Source: an uncultured Collinsella sp.
Lineage (GTDB): Bacteria; Actinomycetota; Coriobacteriia; Coriobacteriales; Coriobacteriaceae
Direction of reading: 5' to 3'
Assembly (NCBI GenBank): GCA_958415665.1
Contig: CATYZK010000059.1
Coordinates: forward strand, 1-5,167
DNA: 5,167 nucleotides
The translations under genes and the position numbers were made by a program. Under the pieces are notes generated by a model. It made no database searches, was not told the DNA's origin, and saw only the letters and a list, made by a program, of their open reading frames with translations. Shown here one piece after another: positions 1-5,108 of this stretch. Position 1 is the first letter of the stretch. Each line of letters opens with the position of its first letter.

Positions 1-2
1 TC

Positions 3-188
3 GTGCATTTTGAACGACCGACGGCAGAGGGTTTCGACTCCGCTCGCTGTGAGTTGCCTTCTTACAGTTGGACTATGTGGGAGGGGCGTTTCACCGACGA
101 GGAGAAGCGAGGTTTTGAGACTTTTCTGAGCAATAACGCCCATCTGCTGTATCGCTACGCCGCAAACGGAGGAGCTAAAGTTGCCTAG
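3..188 (+). CDS. C-terminal part of an unrecognised small protein (5'-truncated by window edge)
   Basis: An open frame enters from the left edge of the window and stops at TAG 186-188, leaving 61 readable residues. A GTG lies at position 3, but the frame is open to the edge, so the true start is probably outside the window. The visible part is soluble, with no membrane segment. It has an aromatic patch (SYSWTMWEGRF, near residues 21-31) and then a charged helix-like stretch running into FLSNNAHLLYRYAANGG. I do not recognise the family. Its last 8 bp overlap the DUF4160 gene, and that gene's ribosome binding site lies inside this frame, which suggests translational coupling and a two-gene module. 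Codon use is less GC-biased than in nadE and downstream. A role as the antitoxin or partner of the DUF4160 protein is inference from position only. Confidence 0.5.
   Translation: MHFERPTAEGFDSARCELPSYSWTMWEGRFTDEEKRGFETFLSNNAHLLYRYAANGGAKVA
168..174 (+). promoter_or_regulatory. Ribosome binding site of the DUF4160 gene
   Basis: GGAGGAG lies 6 nt before a TTG codon at 181. It is a near-perfect Shine-Dalgarno sequence and supports TTG as the start. The encoded N-terminus (MPSLFLIGGYRVFF) also matches where DUF4160 proteins normally begin. The site sits within the upstream reading frame, so the two genes are probably translationally coupled. Confidence 0.7.
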
Positions 189-459
189 CCTGTTTCTTAT
201 TGGTGGCTATCGGGTCTTCTTTTGGTCCAATGAAGCGGGCGAGCCAATCCATGTTCATGTTTGCAAGGGTGCACCTTCAGATAATTCGGCCAAAATCTGG
301 CTGACTCGCAGGGGTGGTTGCATTGTTGCTAATAACAAAGCGAAGATTCCCCGGAGCACACTTGACGACCTCTGTGAAATTATCGCCGCTCAGCATGAAT
401 TGATTTGCTCTAAATGGAAGGCATTTTTCCTTGTGGACGAGATTTCGTTCTACTGCTAA
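181..459 (+). CDS. DUF4160 domain-containing small protein
   Basis: This encodes 92 residues from a TTG start. The pattern is that of DUF4160: an N-terminal MPSLFLIGGYRVFFWSNE strand pair, a PIHVHV motif (residues 22-27, His24 and His26), a KIWL strand (38-41), and a C-terminal helix with the tail SKWKAFF (77-83). The length is typical of this family of about 80-95 residues, so the gene appears complete. No signal peptide or membrane segment is seen, so the product should be cytoplasmic. DUF4160 genes are often found beside a second small gene, commonly DUF2442, in pairs that resemble toxin-antitoxin modules, but the biochemical activity is not established. Here the partner is upstream, overlaps by 8 bp and does not look like DUF2442. 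G+C is about 43-47% in sampled lines, well below the downstream genes, which fits an accessory or transferred segment. No convincing terminator follows. The family call is fairly safe; the function is not assigned. Confidence 0.8.
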   Translation: MPSLFLIGGYRVFFWSNEAGEPIHVHVCKGAPSDNSAKIWLTRRGGCIVANNKAKIPRSTLDDLCEIIAAQHELICSKWKAFFLVDEISFYC

Positions 460-506
460 ACGCCATTCCGGCCTCTCTTTTTCAATCTTAATCATGAGCC
501 TGCCCC

Positions 507-518
507 ATCAGCGCTGAT
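507..518. repeat. Perfect 12-bp palindrome upstream of the nadE promoter
   Basis: ATCAGCGCTGAT reads the same on both strands. It ends 5 bp before the TTGACA hexamer at 524-529, a reasonable place for a regulator to bind. I cannot match it to a known operator, and a 12-bp palindrome can arise by chance, so an operator role is only a suggestion. Confidence 0.3.
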
Positions 519-523
519 TGAAC

Positions 524-552
524 TTGACAGTACAATGGGAGCGGACTTTATC
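524..552 (+). promoter_or_regulatory. Candidate sigma-70 type promoter of nadE
   Basis: A consensus -35 hexamer TTGACA (524-529) is followed after 17 bp by TTTATC (547-552), which matches only 3 of 6 positions of the -10 consensus. Transcription would start near 559, leaving a leader of about 35 nt before the ATG at 594. A small GC hairpin (GCCGC 556-560 with GCGGC 566-570) would sit at the very start of the transcript. The perfect -35 and correct spacing are in favour; the weak -10 is against. Confidence 0.4.
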
Positions 553-584
553 GCCGCCGCTTGTTGCGGCTAAACGGATGTGTT

Positions 585-588
585 GGAG
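585..588 (+). promoter_or_regulatory. Ribosome binding site deciding the nadE start
   Basis: GGAG lies 5 nt before ATG 594. The same frame stays open upstream to a TTG at 561, but nothing purine-rich precedes that codon, and the 11 extra residues do not resemble a NadE N-terminus. ATG 594 is therefore preferred. Confidence 0.6.
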
Positions 589-593
589 CTCGC

Positions 594-2582
594 ATGAACG
601 ATTTTCTAAACGGTCAAGTTGAGAACGATGGCTTTTTGCGTGTGGCGGCGGCCTCGCCGCGAATTCGCGTGGCCGATGTCGAGGGCAATGCCGAGGTGGC
701 GCTGACGGCTGTTCGCGAGGCTGCCGAGCGCGGCGTTCGCGCGCTGGTGCTGCCCGAGCTCAGCTTGTGCGGCTATACCGCGGCCGACCTGCTCCATAAC
801 CGCACGCTGCTGCATGCCTGCGAGGCTGCTCTGGTGCATATCCTCGATGAGACTCGTGAGCTGTCGATTGTCTTTACCATCGGTCTTCCCGTTGCGGTGG
901 CTGAGAATATCTACAACTGCGCCGCCGTGTGCTGCGCGGGCGAGCTTTTGGGCCTGACGGCCAAGAAGCACCTGCCCAATTATGGCGAGTTCTATGAGCG
1001 CCGCTGGTTTGCTCCGGCACCCGCCGATCCCATGTGGATTGAATTTGCCGGTCAGGGTCCGGTGCCGCTTGGCTCGGGGCTTATCTATCGTTGCTGTGAC
1101 GAGGGTGCCGAGGACATGGTGCTTGGCGTTGAAGTCTGCGAGGACCTGTGGGTGCCGGCGCCCCCTTCGACCGAGATGGCACTTGCCGGCGCTACGGTGA
1201 TCTTGAATCCCTCGGCTTCGGACGAGATCATCGGCAAGGCTGACTATCGCCGCAGCCTCATTTCCAACCAGAGCGCGCGCCTGTACTGCGCTTATGCCTA
1301 TGCGGACGCGAGCGAGGGCGAGTCCACGACCGATATGGTCTTTGCGGGGGAGAACCTCGTCTACGAAAACGGTTCTAAGCTCGCCGCGACCAAACTGCTC
1401 ACCTGCGACATGGCGGTGGCCGACGTTGACCTCGATCGTCTGGTTGCCGAACGTCGCCGCTCGACGACGTGGACGCGCCCGGATGATGCGCCGGAGGCTA
1501 CGACCGTTGAGTTTTCGTTTGAGGGCACGCTTGCAGAAGAACCCGCCCTGCGCGATGCCTGCGACATCGACCGCGTCTTCCCGCGCGCGCCCTTTGTCCC
1601 GGCAGACCACGGCGACCTGGCCGAGCGCTGCGAGACTATCCTCGACCTGCAGACCGCCGGCCTTAAGACACGCTTGGCCCATACGGGAACCAAGGCGGCC
1701 GTCATCGGCCTTTCGGGCGGCCTCGATTCCACGCTGGCGCTGCTCGTGACCGTGCGCGCGTTCGACGCCCTGGGCCTGCCACGCACGGGCATTACGGCTG
1801 TCTCCATGCCGGGCTTTGGAACGACACATCGTACCAAGTCCAATGCCGAGTCACTTGCCCGCGATCTGGGCGTGAGCTTCCGCGAGGTCTCGATCCACGC
1901 GGCCGTGGAGCAGCACTTCAAGGACATCGAGCACGACCCGACGGTCCAGGACGTGACCTATGAGAACAGCCAGGCGCGCGAGCGCACGCAGATTCTCATG
2001 GACCTCGCCAACCAGGCCGGTGGTTTTGTCATCGGCACGGGCGACCTGTCCGAGCTGGCGCTCGGCTGGGCCACCTATAACGGTGACCATATGAGTATGT
2101 ATGCCGTCAATGCGAGCGTGCCCAAGACGCTTGTGCGCCATCTGGTGCGCTATGCTGCCGATGTCTTTGGCGGCCGCATCGCCACCACGCTGCTCGACAT
2201 TCTCGATACGCCGGTGTCGCCCGAGCTCCTGCCCCCGACGGGCGATGGCGAGATCGCTCAGAAAACCGAGGATCTGGTGGGTCCGTACGAGCTGCACGAC
2301 TATTTCCTCTATTACCTGCTGCGCTTTGGTTTTGAGCCGAGCAAGATCTATCGCATGGCGCTTAAGAGCTTTGAGGGCGTCTACGACGAGACCACCATCC
2401 ACACGTGGCTGCGCACGTTCTATCGTCGCTTCTTCGCTCAGCAGTTTAAGCGCAGCTGTCTACCCGACGGTCCCAAGGTGGGCTCGGTCACGCTCAGCCC
2501 GCGCGGCGATTGGCGCATGCCGAGCGACGCCAGTTCGCGTCTGTGGCTCGCGCAGATTGACGCGCTGCGCCCAGTCGACTAA
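594..2582 (+). CDS. nadE: Glutamine-dependent NAD+ synthetase
   Basis: NadE carries out the last step of NAD+ synthesis: deamido-NAD+ + ATP + glutamine to NAD+ + AMP + PPi + glutamate, in the cytoplasm. The product is 662 residues, the normal size of the two-domain form. The N-terminal nitrilase-type glutaminase (about 15-290) shows the Glu-Lys-Cys triad: Glu55 in LVLPELSLCGY, Lys124 in TAKKHLPNYGEFYE and Cys182 in GVEVCEDLW. The C-terminal synthetase domain (about 340-640) has the ATP PP-loop SGGLDS (374-379), followed by GTGDLSELALGW (481-492), which is typical of the family. All expected catalytic residues are present and I see no frameshift. Start ATG 594 is chosen from its ribosome binding site. 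The carboxamide ammonia would be made by the first domain and tunnelled to the second. A 139-bp gap with a terminator separates it from the aminotransferase gene, so co-transcription would need read-through. Confidence 0.96.
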   Translation: MNDFLNGQVENDGFLRVAAASPRIRVADVEGNAEVALTAVREAAERGVRALVLPELSLCGYTAADLLHNRTLLHACEAALVHILDETRELSIVFTIGLPVAVAENIYNCAAVCCAGELLGLTAKKHLPNYGEFYERRWFAPAPADPMWIEFAGQGPVPLGSGLIYRCCDEGAEDMVLGVEVCEDLWVPAPPSTEMALAGATVILNPSASDEIIGKADYRRSLISNQSARLYCAYAYADASEGESTTDMVFAGENLVYENGSKLAATKLLTCDMAVADVDLDRLVAERRRSTTWTRPDDAPEATTVEFSFEGTLAEEPALRDACDIDRVFPRAPFVPADHGDLAERCETILDLQTAGLKTRLAHTGTKAAVIGLSGGLDSTLALLVTVRAFDALGLPRTGITAVSMPGFGTTHRTKSNAESLARDLGVSFREVSIHAAVEQHFKDIEHDPTVQDVTYENSQARERTQILMDLANQAGGFVIGTGDLSELALGWATYNGDHMSMYAVNASVPKTLVRHLVRYAADVFGGRIATTLLDILDTPVSPELLPPTGDGEIAQKTEDLVGPYELHDYFLYYLLRFGFEPSKIYRMALKSFEGVYDETTIHTWLRTFYRRFFAQQFKRSCLPDGPKVGSVTLSPRGDWRMPSDASSRLWLAQIDALRPVD

Positions 2583-2630
2583 CACCGCGCTCCGATTGGC
2601 TCAGGTTGGCTAAATTGAACCAAAACAGGG

Positions 2631-2656
2631 GATGCAAGCGTTACACTTTTGCAATC
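2631..2656 (+). other. Weak stem-loop ahead of the 2672-2703 terminator
   Basis: GATGCAA (2631-2637) can pair with TTGCAATC (2649-2656) as 7 bp with one bulged A (2654), around an 11-nt loop. It lies 15 nt before the terminator stem. Alone it is a weak element; it is listed because the ldh leader has the same order of a small hairpin followed by a terminator-like hairpin. Confidence 0.3.
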
Positions 2657-2671
2657 TGATGGCCCGTATCG

Positions 2672-2703
2672 CGCGGCGCTCTTGTCGGAGCGTCGCGTTT
2701 TTT
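2672..2703 (+). terminator. Intrinsic terminator between nadE and the aminotransferase gene
   Basis: CGCGGCGCTC (2672-2681) pairs with GAGCGTCGCG (2688-2697) over 10 bp with one G-U pair, around a 6-nt loop. Six T residues follow (2698-2703). It is 90 nt past the nadE stop and can end nadE transcripts. The U-tract ends 7 nt before the aminotransferase ribosome binding site, which leaves no room for a promoter downstream of it. The aminotransferase mRNA must therefore either pass through it or start within it. Confidence 0.8.
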
Positions 2704-2710
2704 GTATCGA

Positions 2711-2717
2711 AAGGTGG
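2711..2717 (+). promoter_or_regulatory. Ribosome binding site of the aminotransferase gene
   Basis: AAGGTGG lies 4 nt before ATG 2722. The frame is open further upstream to an ATG at 2632, but that extension would translate straight through the terminator hairpin and gives an Arg/Cys-rich stretch unlike aminotransferase N-termini. ATG 2722, giving MQASQRLDRFGAEVF, fits the family. Confidence 0.7.
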
Positions 2718-2721
2718 CACC

Positions 2722-3885
2722 ATGCAGGCATCGCAGCGTCTCGACCGCTTTGGCGCGGAGGTTTTTGCCTCGCTCAACAACAAGCTTCTTGCGCTTAAAG
2801 CCCAGGGCAAGACCATTTACAACATGAGTGTGGGCACGCCCGACTTTAAGCCATACGACCACGTGGTCGAGGCGCTGACCCAGGCCGCCCAGGACCCCGA
2901 GATGTGGAAGTACGCCCTGCGCGACCTGCCCGAGCTCAAGCAGGCCGTGTGCGATTACTACGAGCGCCGCTTTGGCGTTTCGGGCATTACGCCGTCCATG
3001 GTGCAGTCGTGCAACGGCACGCAGGAGGGCGTGGGCCACTTGGGTCTGGCGCTGCTCGACCCGGGCGATACGATCCTGGTACCCGATCCGTGCTACCCAG
3101 TCTTTGAGGCGGGCGCCAAGATCGCCGATGCCAAGCTCGAGTACTACCCGTTGGTCGCCGAGCATAACTACCTGCCCTATGTGGCGGGCATCGATCCAGA
3201 GGTCGCCGACCGCGCCAAGTACATGATCGTTTCGCTGCCCGCCAACCCGGTGGGCTCGGTGGGCACGCCCGAGGTCTACGAGGAGATCATCGCCTTCGCC
3301 CGCGAGCACGACCTGCTGATCGTCCACGATAACGCCTACTCGGACATCGTGTTCGATGGCGAGCCGGGTGGCAGCTTCCTGCAGTATCCCGGCGCGCTCG
3401 AGGTGGGTGTGGAGTTTTTCTCGCTCTCCAAGTCGTTCAACGTTACCGGCGCCCGCATCGGCTTTTTGGTCGGTCGCGAGGACGTTGTCTCGGCCTTCGC
3501 CAAGCTGCGCAGCCAGATCGACTTTGGCATGTTCTTCCCGATCCAGAAGGCCGCTATCGCCTGCCTCAACGGTCCGCGCGATGAGGTCGAGGCGCAGCGC
3601 CTGAAGTATCAGGAGCGCCGCGATGCCCTGTGCGACGGTCTTGAGGGCTTGGGCTGGGAGCGCCCCAACGCGCATGGCTCCATGTTCGTGTGGGCCAAGC
3701 TTCCCGGTGGCCGCACCGACTCGATGGCGTTTTGCGAGGAGCTCATGGAGAAGGCCGGTGTCGTCGTGACGCCGGGTGCGAGCTTTGGTCCTTCGGGCGA
3801 GGGGCACGTGCGTATGGCGCTGGTGCTGCCGCCCGACCAGATTGCGCTGGCAGTCGAGGCTATTCGCGAAGCGGGCCTGTATTAG
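2722..3885 (+). CDS. PLP-dependent class I/II aminotransferase, LL-diaminopimelate aminotransferase-like
   Basis: The product is 387 residues, a normal length for a fold-type I aminotransferase that transfers an amino group between an amino acid and a 2-oxo acid using pyridoxal phosphate in the cytoplasm. Landmarks in order: the N-terminal substrate-side segment MSVGTPDF (35-42); the CNGTQEG turn that holds the cofactor phosphate (97-103); ANPVG (174-178), with the conserved Asn175 of the usual NPTG motif; DNAYSD (203-208), with the Asp and Tyr that contact the PLP ring; SLSKSFNVTGARIG (234-247), with Lys237 as the expected Schiff-base lysine; and GHVRMAL (361-367), with Arg364 as the substrate-carboxylate arginine. 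The style, including YALRDLPELKQAV and HDNAYSDIVFDG, matches a clostridial/actinobacterial group often annotated as LL-diaminopimelate aminotransferase or simply aminotransferase. The true substrate cannot be read from sequence, so no symbol is given. No clear terminator lies immediately after the gene; the next terminator-like hairpin is at 4030-4060, in the ldh leader. Confidence 0.93.
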   Translation: MQASQRLDRFGAEVFASLNNKLLALKAQGKTIYNMSVGTPDFKPYDHVVEALTQAAQDPEMWKYALRDLPELKQAVCDYYERRFGVSGITPSMVQSCNGTQEGVGHLGLALLDPGDTILVPDPCYPVFEAGAKIADAKLEYYPLVAEHNYLPYVAGIDPEVADRAKYMIVSLPANPVGSVGTPEVYEEIIAFAREHDLLIVHDNAYSDIVFDGEPGGSFLQYPGALEVGVEFFSLSKSFNVTGARIGFLVGREDVVSAFAKLRSQIDFGMFFPIQKAAIACLNGPRDEVEAQRLKYQERRDALCDGLEGLGWERPNAHGSMFVWAKLPGGRTDSMAFCEELMEKAGVVVTPGASFGPSGEGHVRMALVLPPDQIALAVEAIREAGLY

Positions 3886-3967
3886 GGATTCGTTTTCGTG
3901 AGTCAATAGCTCGAAACCGATTTCGTGCAGTTATTATACGAATTCTGCAAACAATTTCGGTAAACGG

Positions 3968-3996
3968 TCGATATTTGGCTGCAATAGGAGCATAAT
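3968..3996 (+). promoter_or_regulatory. Candidate ldh promoter
   Basis: TCGATA (3968-3973, 4 of 6 to the -35 consensus) and CATAAT (3991-3996, 5 of 6 to the -10 consensus) are separated by 17 bp. They lie in a clearly AT-rich region (23/60 G+C by hand count at 3901-3960). Transcription would start near 4003, giving an ldh leader of about 80 nt that begins almost directly with the hairpin at 4000-4024. No convincing Rex-type operator was seen. Confidence 0.45.
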
Positions 3997-3999
3997 CAA

Positions 4000-4024
4000 A
4001 GTCCCGATTGGATGTATTGGGATT
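4000..4024 (+). other. First stem-loop of the ldh leader
   Basis: AGTCCCGAT (4000-4008) pairs with ATTGGGATT (4016-4024) over 9 bp including two G-U pairs, around a 7-nt loop. It precedes the terminator-like hairpin at 4030-4057 by 5 nt. If transcription starts near 4003, only the inner part of the stem would form. Its CCCGA (4003-4007) could instead pair with TCGGG (4037-4041) in the second hairpin. Confidence 0.45.
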
Positions 4025-4029
4025 ACGGC

Positions 4030-4060
4030 AAGCCGCTCGGGTCGCCCTGGGCGGTTTGTT
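4030..4060 (+). terminator. Terminator-like hairpin in the ldh leader
   Basis: AAGCCGCTCGGG (4030-4041) pairs with CCCTGGGCGGTTT (4045-4057) over 12 bp with one bulged T (4048) and two G-U pairs, around a 3-nt TCG loop. The downstream strand runs into TTTGTTTG (4055-4062), a U-rich but interrupted tract. It ends 13 nt before the ldh ribosome binding site. It could terminate read-through from the aminotransferase gene, act as an attenuator for ldh, or protect the 5' end of the ldh mRNA; sequence alone does not decide. Confidence 0.55.
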
Positions 4061-4073
4061 TGTGGAGAGAGAT

Positions 4074-4078
4074 GGGAG
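4074..4078 (+). promoter_or_regulatory. Ribosome binding site of ldh
   Basis: GGGAG lies 6 nt before ATG 4085. The encoded N-terminus, MVNEKKVAIVGCGFVG, places the dinucleotide-binding loop at the position usual for the family, which confirms the start. Confidence 0.7.
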
Positions 4079-4084
4079 TTTGTA

Positions 4085-5035
4085 ATGGTTAACGAGAAGA
4101 AGGTCGCTATTGTCGGCTGCGGTTTCGTCGGTTCGTCCTCGGCGTTCGCACTGATGCAGAGCGGTCTGTTCTCCGAGATGGTCCTCATCGACGTGGACAA
4201 GAACCGCGCCGAGGGCGAGGCCCTGGATATTGCGCACGGCATGACGTTTGCCGAGCCGATGAAGATCTATGCCGGCGATTATTCCGATGTCGCCGACGCC
4301 GCTATGATCGTCGTCACCGCTGGCGCTGCCCAGAAGCCCGGCGAGACCCGCCTAGACCTGGTCAACAAGAACGTCAACATCTTTAAGTCCATCATCCCTG
4401 AGATTAAGAAGTCCGGCTTTGACGGCATCCTGTTGATCGTCTCCAACCCGGTTGACGTTCTGACCTATGCCGCCATCAAGATGTCCGGCCTGCCCGAGGG
4501 CCACGTCATCGGTTCCGGCACCGTGCTCGACACCGGTCGTCTGCAGCAGATGCTCGGCGCCCACGTCGAGGTCGATCCGCGCGATGTCCAGGCCTACGTC
4601 ATGGGCGAGCACGGCGACTCCGAGTTCGTCGCTTGGTCCAGCGCCCAGGTTGCCGGCGTGCCGCTGAGCACCTTCTGCGAACTTCACGGCCATTTGGAGC
4701 ACGAGGCTGCCGAGAAGCGTATCGCCGAGGACGTCAAGAACTCCGCCTACACCATCATCGAGAAGAAGCACGCCACCTACTACGGCGTTGCCATGGCCGT
4801 TAAGCGTATCTGCACCGCTGTCATGCGTGACGAACAGACTGTTCTTCCCGTATCCTCGCTCATGGTGGGCGAGTATGGCCTGTCCGATCTGGCCATCTCC
4901 ATGCCGACCGTCGTCGGTCGCGACGGCGTTGTCTGCCGCGTCCCCGTGCCGCTGAACGAGTCCGAGCAGAGCGAGCTCACCGCTTCTGCCAAGGCTCTCA
5001 AGGACATCATCGACAGCGTCGATTTCTCCTGCTAA
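4085..5035 (+). CDS. ldh: L-lactate dehydrogenase (NAD+-dependent)
   Basis: Ldh reduces pyruvate to L-lactate with NADH in the cytoplasm, regenerating NAD+ for glycolysis in fermenting cells. The product is 316 residues, the normal length. The N-terminal Rossmann domain shows GCGFVG (11-16), with Asp36 at the end of strand two giving NAD preference. The specificity loop reads AAQKPGETRLD (81-91). Gln83, equivalent to Gln102 in standard LDH numbering, marks lactate rather than malate dehydrogenase, which has Arg there. Arg89 (Arg109), Asn121 (Asn140), Asp149 and Arg152 (Asp168 and Arg171 in LDTGR) and His176 (His195 in GEHGDSE) complete the catalytic set. Unusually, Gln154 and Gln169 fall where FBP-activated bacterial LDHs carry Arg173 and His188, so the classical allosteric site seems to be missing. 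The gene has its own candidate promoter, a structured leader and a strong terminator, so it is probably monocistronic. Confidence 0.97.
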   Translation: MVNEKKVAIVGCGFVGSSSAFALMQSGLFSEMVLIDVDKNRAEGEALDIAHGMTFAEPMKIYAGDYSDVADAAMIVVTAGAAQKPGETRLDLVNKNVNIFKSIIPEIKKSGFDGILLIVSNPVDVLTYAAIKMSGLPEGHVIGSGTVLDTGRLQQMLGAHVEVDPRDVQAYVMGEHGDSEFVAWSSAQVAGVPLSTFCELHGHLEHEAAEKRIAEDVKNSAYTIIEKKHATYYGVAMAVKRICTAVMRDEQTVLPVSSLMVGEYGLSDLAISMPTVVGRDGVVCRVPVPLNESEQSELTASAKALKDIIDSVDFSC

Positions 5036-5065
5036 ATCCAGCTCGTTTGCCAGCAAGCTACAATG

Positions 5066-5101
5066 AAGGCGTCCAGGCCCCACGGCCCGGGCGCCTTTTT
5101 T
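5066..5101 (+). terminator. Strong intrinsic terminator of ldh
   Basis: AAGGCGTCCAGGCC (5066-5079) pairs with GGCCCGGGCGCCTT (5084-5097): a 14-bp stem with one G-U pair and one A-C mismatch around a CCAC loop. Six T residues (5096-5101) follow or overlap its end. It starts 31 nt after the ldh stop and is the clearest terminator in the window. Confidence 0.9.
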
Positions 5102-5108
5102 GGTGCAT

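Noticed and set aside
460..490. Terminator after the DUF4160 gene (CGCCATTCCGGCCTC followed by five T residues)
   Set aside because: The T-run is present, but the preceding sequence only forms a 3-4 bp stem, too weak to support a terminator call.
606..1829. A 407-codon open frame on the minus strand inside nadE
   Set aside because: It is an antisense shadow of a GC-rich gene. The product is a low-complexity Arg/Ala/Gly/His-rich sequence with no recognisable domain, and the plus strand carries a complete NadE with all catalytic residues.
2632..2721. Upstream ATG start for the aminotransferase, adding 30 residues
   Set aside because: The extension is encoded by the terminator hairpin and U-tract and gives a peptide unlike the family. 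ATG 2722 has its own ribosome binding site.
2710..2721. GGTGGCACC resembling the conserved T-box core
   Set aside because: It lies after the terminator rather than before it, overlaps the ribosome binding site, and the roughly 130-nt region has no room for a stem I with a specifier loop. Similarity to a Shine-Dalgarno context explains it.
2641..3906. A 421-codon open frame on the minus strand across the aminotransferase gene
   Set aside because: It has the same shadow character: unusual composition rich in His, Arg, Ala and Val, no family resemblance, and it runs across the terminator and the full aminotransferase gene.
3927..3948. GCAG...CTGC dyad around TTATTATACGAATT
   Set aside because: Only 4 bp pair around a long loop. 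TATTAT could serve as a -10, but no -35 lies at a proper distance, so neither a hairpin nor a promoter was called.
3886..4084. Rex (redox repressor) operator upstream of ldh
   Set aside because: Rex commonly controls fermentation genes, but I found no TTGTGAA-type inverted repeat resembling its site in this region.
4085..5035. Malate dehydrogenase as an alternative identity
   Set aside because: The specificity position is Gln83 (Gln102 in standard numbering), as in lactate dehydrogenases. Malate dehydrogenases have Arg there.
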